DNA of 64,000 nucleotides from Pelagibacteraceae bacterium AG-426-M19 (GTDB lineage Bacteria; Pseudomonadota; Alphaproteobacteria; Pelagibacterales; Pelagibacteraceae), in the NCBI GenBank assembly GCA_003210025.1, contig QCNW01000001.1, positions 62,001 through 126,000 of the forward strand, written 5' to 3'. A program made the translations under genes and the position numbers. This document shows positions 61,186 to 64,000 of the stretch, piece after piece. The notes beneath the pieces were generated by a model that saw nothing but the letters and a program-made list of their open reading frames with translations, was not told the DNA's origin and searched no databases. How positions within the stretch are numbered: the first letter of the stretch is position 1; each line of letters begins with the position of its first letter.

Positions 61186-63396
61186 AGGTTTTCCAGTAGA
61201 TAATGTGTGTTTAATTCTATCTTGGGTTTTACTTGTCTCAATTAATTTCATGAAAGCATCTAACTCTAATTTAAATAACTGATCTTCTGAAAGAGCTTTA
61301 TCTATAGTTGTATCACCACCACTCAAAACATTTGCTAGCTCTGTTCCAACCATCATTCCATGATCTAATATAATTTTATCATTATACAGTTTTTCTAACA
61401 TGCCGACCATTTTGTCTTTTAAAGATTTACCAGATAAATTAAATGTGCATTCTTTAGGAGGAGTAAATTCTTTATTCTGATCCAAAATTTTTCTTGCTTC
61501 ATTTAATAGACTATTTCTGCTCATTATTTTTTTATTCTCAGGGATTAAGTACTTTAGAGGTTCAGCTTCTACTGGTGATGTTGCAGTTTTTGCATAACCA
61601 ATGATATCAAAAACTTTTAAAGGCGCAAAATCTGGATCTTTTTTTGCCTCTTCTGTTTGAGACCATCTCCATAACATTTCTTTACATCCTCCTCCGGCTG
61701 GAACTAAACCAACCAATGTTTCAACTAATCCAACAACAATATTTGTATGCGAAGCAACAAAGTTACTTTGAACTAAAACTTCAAAACCCCCTCCAAGTGT
61801 AAGACCTGATGGTGCTGAAACAACTGGAAATTTTGAGTATTTTAAGTGTTTGCATGTTTCTTGAAAATAACCGACAAATTTTTCTATTGATTTAAAGTCA
61901 CTTTTATCTGCAAAATTCATGGTATATGTTAAATTAACACCAGCAGAAAACTGCATACTTTCATTAATAATTATCAATGGTTTGTCTGTAGCGTTTTTTA
62001 AAGAGTCCATTGAGTCGTAATCCAAAGCGTTTGCTTTAGTTGTAAATTCGACAATGTTAAATTCAGGAAATCTGTAAATTTCAGCAGAATTATTTTTATC
62101 AAGTTTAAGTGCTCTTGGTTTAATTTTTCCTAAAGTTTCAATTTCAGTATATTGTTGTCTCTCACCATAAAAATTTTCATCTTTAGATTTTGATAATTTT
62201 TCTAAAAATTTATTTCCTTCAAAATTATCAATTTTTTGAAAAAAATTATTTACTCCAATTTCTTTTAACATTTCAAAAGGCCCTCTAGACCAATTGAAGC
62301 CAAGTCTCATTGCTTCATCGATGTCGTTAAACTTATCTGTAATACCTGGAACTAATGAAGAAGAATATTTTATTATTTTAGAAATTACTGACCAAGCATA
62401 ATCTCCATATTTGTCTCCACGATTAATTAATTTTTTTAAATCAACTTTTTCAGATTTAATATCTATTTTTTTTGAAGGAGAATATTCCCCAGTTTCAAGA
62501 TTGATGGCCTCTAAAATTTTCTTACCACCCTCCTTATTCATTCTATAAAATCCACCTTTTCCTTTTCTACCAGTATATCCAGTTTCTATTAATTTTTTTA
62601 CAAGTGGCATTTCTCTTGCTACAGGTTGAAATGGATCACTTTCAGGTAATTCTTTAATAAAACTTTTTAATACATCTGCCATTAAATCAATACCAATTAG
62701 GTCATACAATCCAAATACTCCAGTTTTAGGTATACCCATTGGTCTGCCAAAGATAGCGTCAGCCTCTTCTACACTGAGTTTCATTTTAAATGCTTCTGTC
62801 ATTGCAATTTGCATTGCATAAACTCCAATTCTATTACCTAAAAATCCTGGAGTGTCATTACAGATAATTGCACCTTTACCTAAGTCTATTTCACAAAAGT
62901 CTTTTAAAAGTTTAACTTTATCTAAATCACTTTCATTACTTTTTACTATTTCCAGTAAATCCATGTATCTAACAGGATTAAAGAAATGGGTTATGCAGAA
63001 ATCCTTTTTGTCTTGATCAGATAATTTTTCTGATAGAACGCTTATTGGAATTGATGAGGTATTAGAAGAAACAACAGATTCTTTTTTTCTATGTTTAAAA
63101 ATTTTTTCATAAATATTATGTTTTATATCTATTCTTTCTACAACAGCTTCTACAATCCAATCTGCATTCGAAACCACATCAAAGTTTTCTTCAATGTTTC
63201 CTACTTGGATATTATCTAATTTTGATTTATCTATTAATAAAGGAGGTCTAGATTTTCCTATTCTCTCTTTAGCCTTTTGACTAATTTCAGTAGTTAAATC
63301 CAACAAAGTGACAGGAACATTTGCGTTACACAAATGTGCAGCTATACCGCTCCCCATTGTTCCAGAACCAATTACAACTACATTATTTATTTTCAT
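61174..63396 (-). CDS. 3-hydroxyacyl-CoA dehydrogenase/enoyl-CoA hydratase fusion (FadN-like order)
   Basis: 740 aa. The N-terminal dehydrogenase comes first (Rossmann VIGSGTMGSGIAAHL, then SSNTSSIPI and THFFNPVRYMDLLEIV), with its C-terminal domain at about 190-430. A crotonase/hydratase domain follows in the last 270 residues (INESMQFSAGVNL, LTLGGGFEVLVQSN). This domain order is that of FadN, the reverse of FadB. It performs two steps of fatty-acid beta-oxidation. Crotonase catalytic Glu residues look altered, so hydratase activity is uncertain. Confidence 0.88.
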   Translation of the reverse strand: MKINNVVVIGSGTMGSGIAAHLCNANVPVTLLDLTTEISQKAKERIGKSRPPLLIDKSKLDNIQVGNIEENFDVVSNADWIVEAVVERIDIKHNIYEKIFKHRKKESVVSSNTSSIPISVLSEKLSDQDKKDFCITHFFNPVRYMDLLEIVKSNESDLDKVKLLKDFCEIDLGKGAIICNDTPGFLGNRIGVYAMQIAMTEAFKMKLSVEEADAIFGRPMGIPKTGVFGLYDLIGIDLMADVLKSFIKELPESDPFQPVAREMPLVKKLIETGYTGRKGKGGFYRMNKEGGKKILEAINLETGEYSPSKKIDIKSEKVDLKKLINRGDKYGDYAWSVISKIIKYSSSLVPGITDKFNDIDEAMRLGFNWSRGPFEMLKEIGVNNFFQKIDNFEGNKFLEKLSKSKDENFYGERQQYTEIETLGKIKPRALKLDKNNSAEIYRFPEFNIVEFTTKANALDYDSMDSLKNATDKPLIIINESMQFSAGVNLTYTMNFADKSDFKSIEKFVGYFQETCKHLKYSKFPVVSAPSGLTLGGGFEVLVQSNFVASHTNIVVGLVETLVGLVPAGGGCKEMLWRWSQTEEAKKDPDFAPLKVFDIIGYAKTATSPVEAEPLKYLIPENKKIMSRNSLLNEARKILDQNKEFTPPKECTFNLSGKSLKDKMVGMLEKLYNDKIILDHGMMVGTELANVLSGGDTTIDKALSEDQLFKLELDAFMKLIETSKTQDRIKHTLSTGKPLVN

Positions 63397-63453
63397 AAAG
63401 AAGGTTTCTTATATTAAATTGAGACTGAGTAGGAAATAAAATAAATGTCATAA

Positions 63454-64000
63454 CTACTGCTGTAAACTTGCTAGTTCTTCAATATTAATATGACATCTAA
63501 TTGCGTTACCATTTTCACCTATTTGCCATGGTGGAACCTCTGAATTACAAATATCACCTATTTTCCTAGGGCATCTTCCTTGAAAAGAACAGCCTTTCTC
63601 GGGGGGTTTTTCCTCTACAATATCCTCAGCTACTAATTTTGGTTTTATATCTGGATCTGGTTCCAAAACAGCACCTAATAATACTTCAGTATAAGGATGT
63701 GATGGAAATTTGTAAACATTTTGAGAAGGACCAATTTCACATAACCTTCCTTGATATAAAACTGCAACTCTATCACTAATTGCTCTAACAACAGCCAGAT
63801 CATGAGAAACAAATACATAGGTTGTTCCTAGATCTTCTTTTAATTGTTGTAATAAGTTTAAAACAGCTGCTTGAACCGAAACATCTAAAGCTGATGTAAC
63901 CTCATCACACAAAATTATATCTGGCTTAGCAGCAAATGCTCTTGCAACTGCAACTCTTTGTTTTTCACCGCCTGATAGTTGTCTAGGGTATCTTGACATA
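63454..64000 (-). CDS. Oligopeptide/dipeptide ABC transporter ATPase, C-terminal part (partial)
   Basis: The gene continues past the window end; the Walker A part lies outside. Signature QLSGGEKQRVAVARA, Walker B IILCDEVTSALD and the H-loop FVSHDLAV are visible, followed by the oligopeptide-type C-terminal block CSFQGRCP with its Cys residues. This is a DppD/DppF-like ATPase that powers uptake of peptides or similar compounds. The apparent Met at 63999 is internal. Confidence 0.88.
   Translation of the reverse strand, partial: MSRYPRQLSGGEKQRVAVARAFAAKPDIILCDEVTSALDVSVQAAVLNLLQQLKEDLGTTYVFVSHDLAVVRAISDRVAVLYQGRLCEIGPSQNVYKFPSHPYTEVLLGAVLEPDPDIKPKLVAEDIVEEKPPEKGCSFQGRCPRKIGDICNSEVPPWQIGENGNAIRCHINIEELASLQQ

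Noticed and set aside
1-64000. Mobile elements, CRISPR arrays, tRNA genes or prophage
   Set aside because: No transposase, integrase, repeat-spacer pattern, tRNA cloverleaf or phage structural gene was seen. Composition and gene density look uniform.

Overview
The window reads as a SAR11 (Candidatus Pelagibacter-type) alphaproteobacterial chromosome. It is very AT-rich and gene-dense, most intergenic gaps are under 100 bp, neighbouring genes often overlap by 1-13 bases, and the gene content is built on methylated-compound and one-carbon (C1) catabolism. No rRNA, tRNA, CRISPR array or transposon was seen. No gap longer than 300 bases lacks a gene; the largest are the divergent promoter regions (about 100-140 bp).

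Layout. (1) 1-1660: the end of a methylenetetrahydrofolate reductase-like gene overlapping a DmdA/GcvT-like methyltransferase, closed by a hairpin. (2) 1700-2352: a 35-aa membrane peptide coupled to a Yip1-like protein. (3) 2349-5746 (minus): a cassette of an M19-fold protein with an altered metal site, a 550-aa unknown, a DUF3726-type protein and a small Cys-pair protein. (4) 5851-10614: purEK, SRAP, GNAT, an unknown and a BT1/MFS-like transporter. (5) 10618-15715 (minus): a four-subunit sarcosine oxidase/N-methylglutamate dehydrogenase, divergent from fhs (15837). (6) 17513-20863: glutamine amidotransferase, Fe-alcohol dehydrogenase and trimethylamine monooxygenase (tmm). (7) 20873-28115 (minus): a carbohydrate ABC transporter with a frameshifted GH63-type glycosidase and a GpsA-like dehydrogenase. 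(8) 28122-36161: a TMAO importer (tmoX, tmoV, tmoW) with two odd insert genes, divergent from TMAO demethylase (tdm) and a small putative DNA-binding protein. (9) 36251-47168: FAD oxidoreductase, two glutamine-synthetase-family genes, mgsABC, a divergent Amt transporter with a small membrane partner, and a DpaL-like lyase. (10) 47174-64000: housekeeping and mixed genes, including photolyase, a compact minus operon (csaA-lysE-acnA-yfgM-bamB-cupin-zapE-yjbQ), argE, an aldehyde dehydrogenase, agmatinase, a FadN-like fusion and the end of an oligopeptide-type ABC ATPase.

How the genes fit together. Trimethylamine is oxidised by Tmm to TMAO, or TMAO is imported by TmoXWV. Tdm splits TMAO to dimethylamine, with formaldehyde captured on tetrahydrofolate (THF). 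Monomethylamine can be glutamylated by GmaS and converted to N-methylglutamate by MgsABC. A heterotetrameric flavoprotein then oxidises it and passes the methylene group to THF. Fhs can convert formyl-THF to formate, giving ATP. The dimethylamine-to-monomethylamine step was not found in the window. The released ammonia, or external ammonium or methylammonium, could be handled by the Amt protein.

The parts least explained by known biology are the altered M19/550-aa/DUF3726 cassette, the MORN and membrane proteins inside the TMAO operon, the small-membrane-protein partner of Amt, and the glycoside-hydrolase uptake operon with its A7 frameshift and a DUF11-like insertion in a permease.
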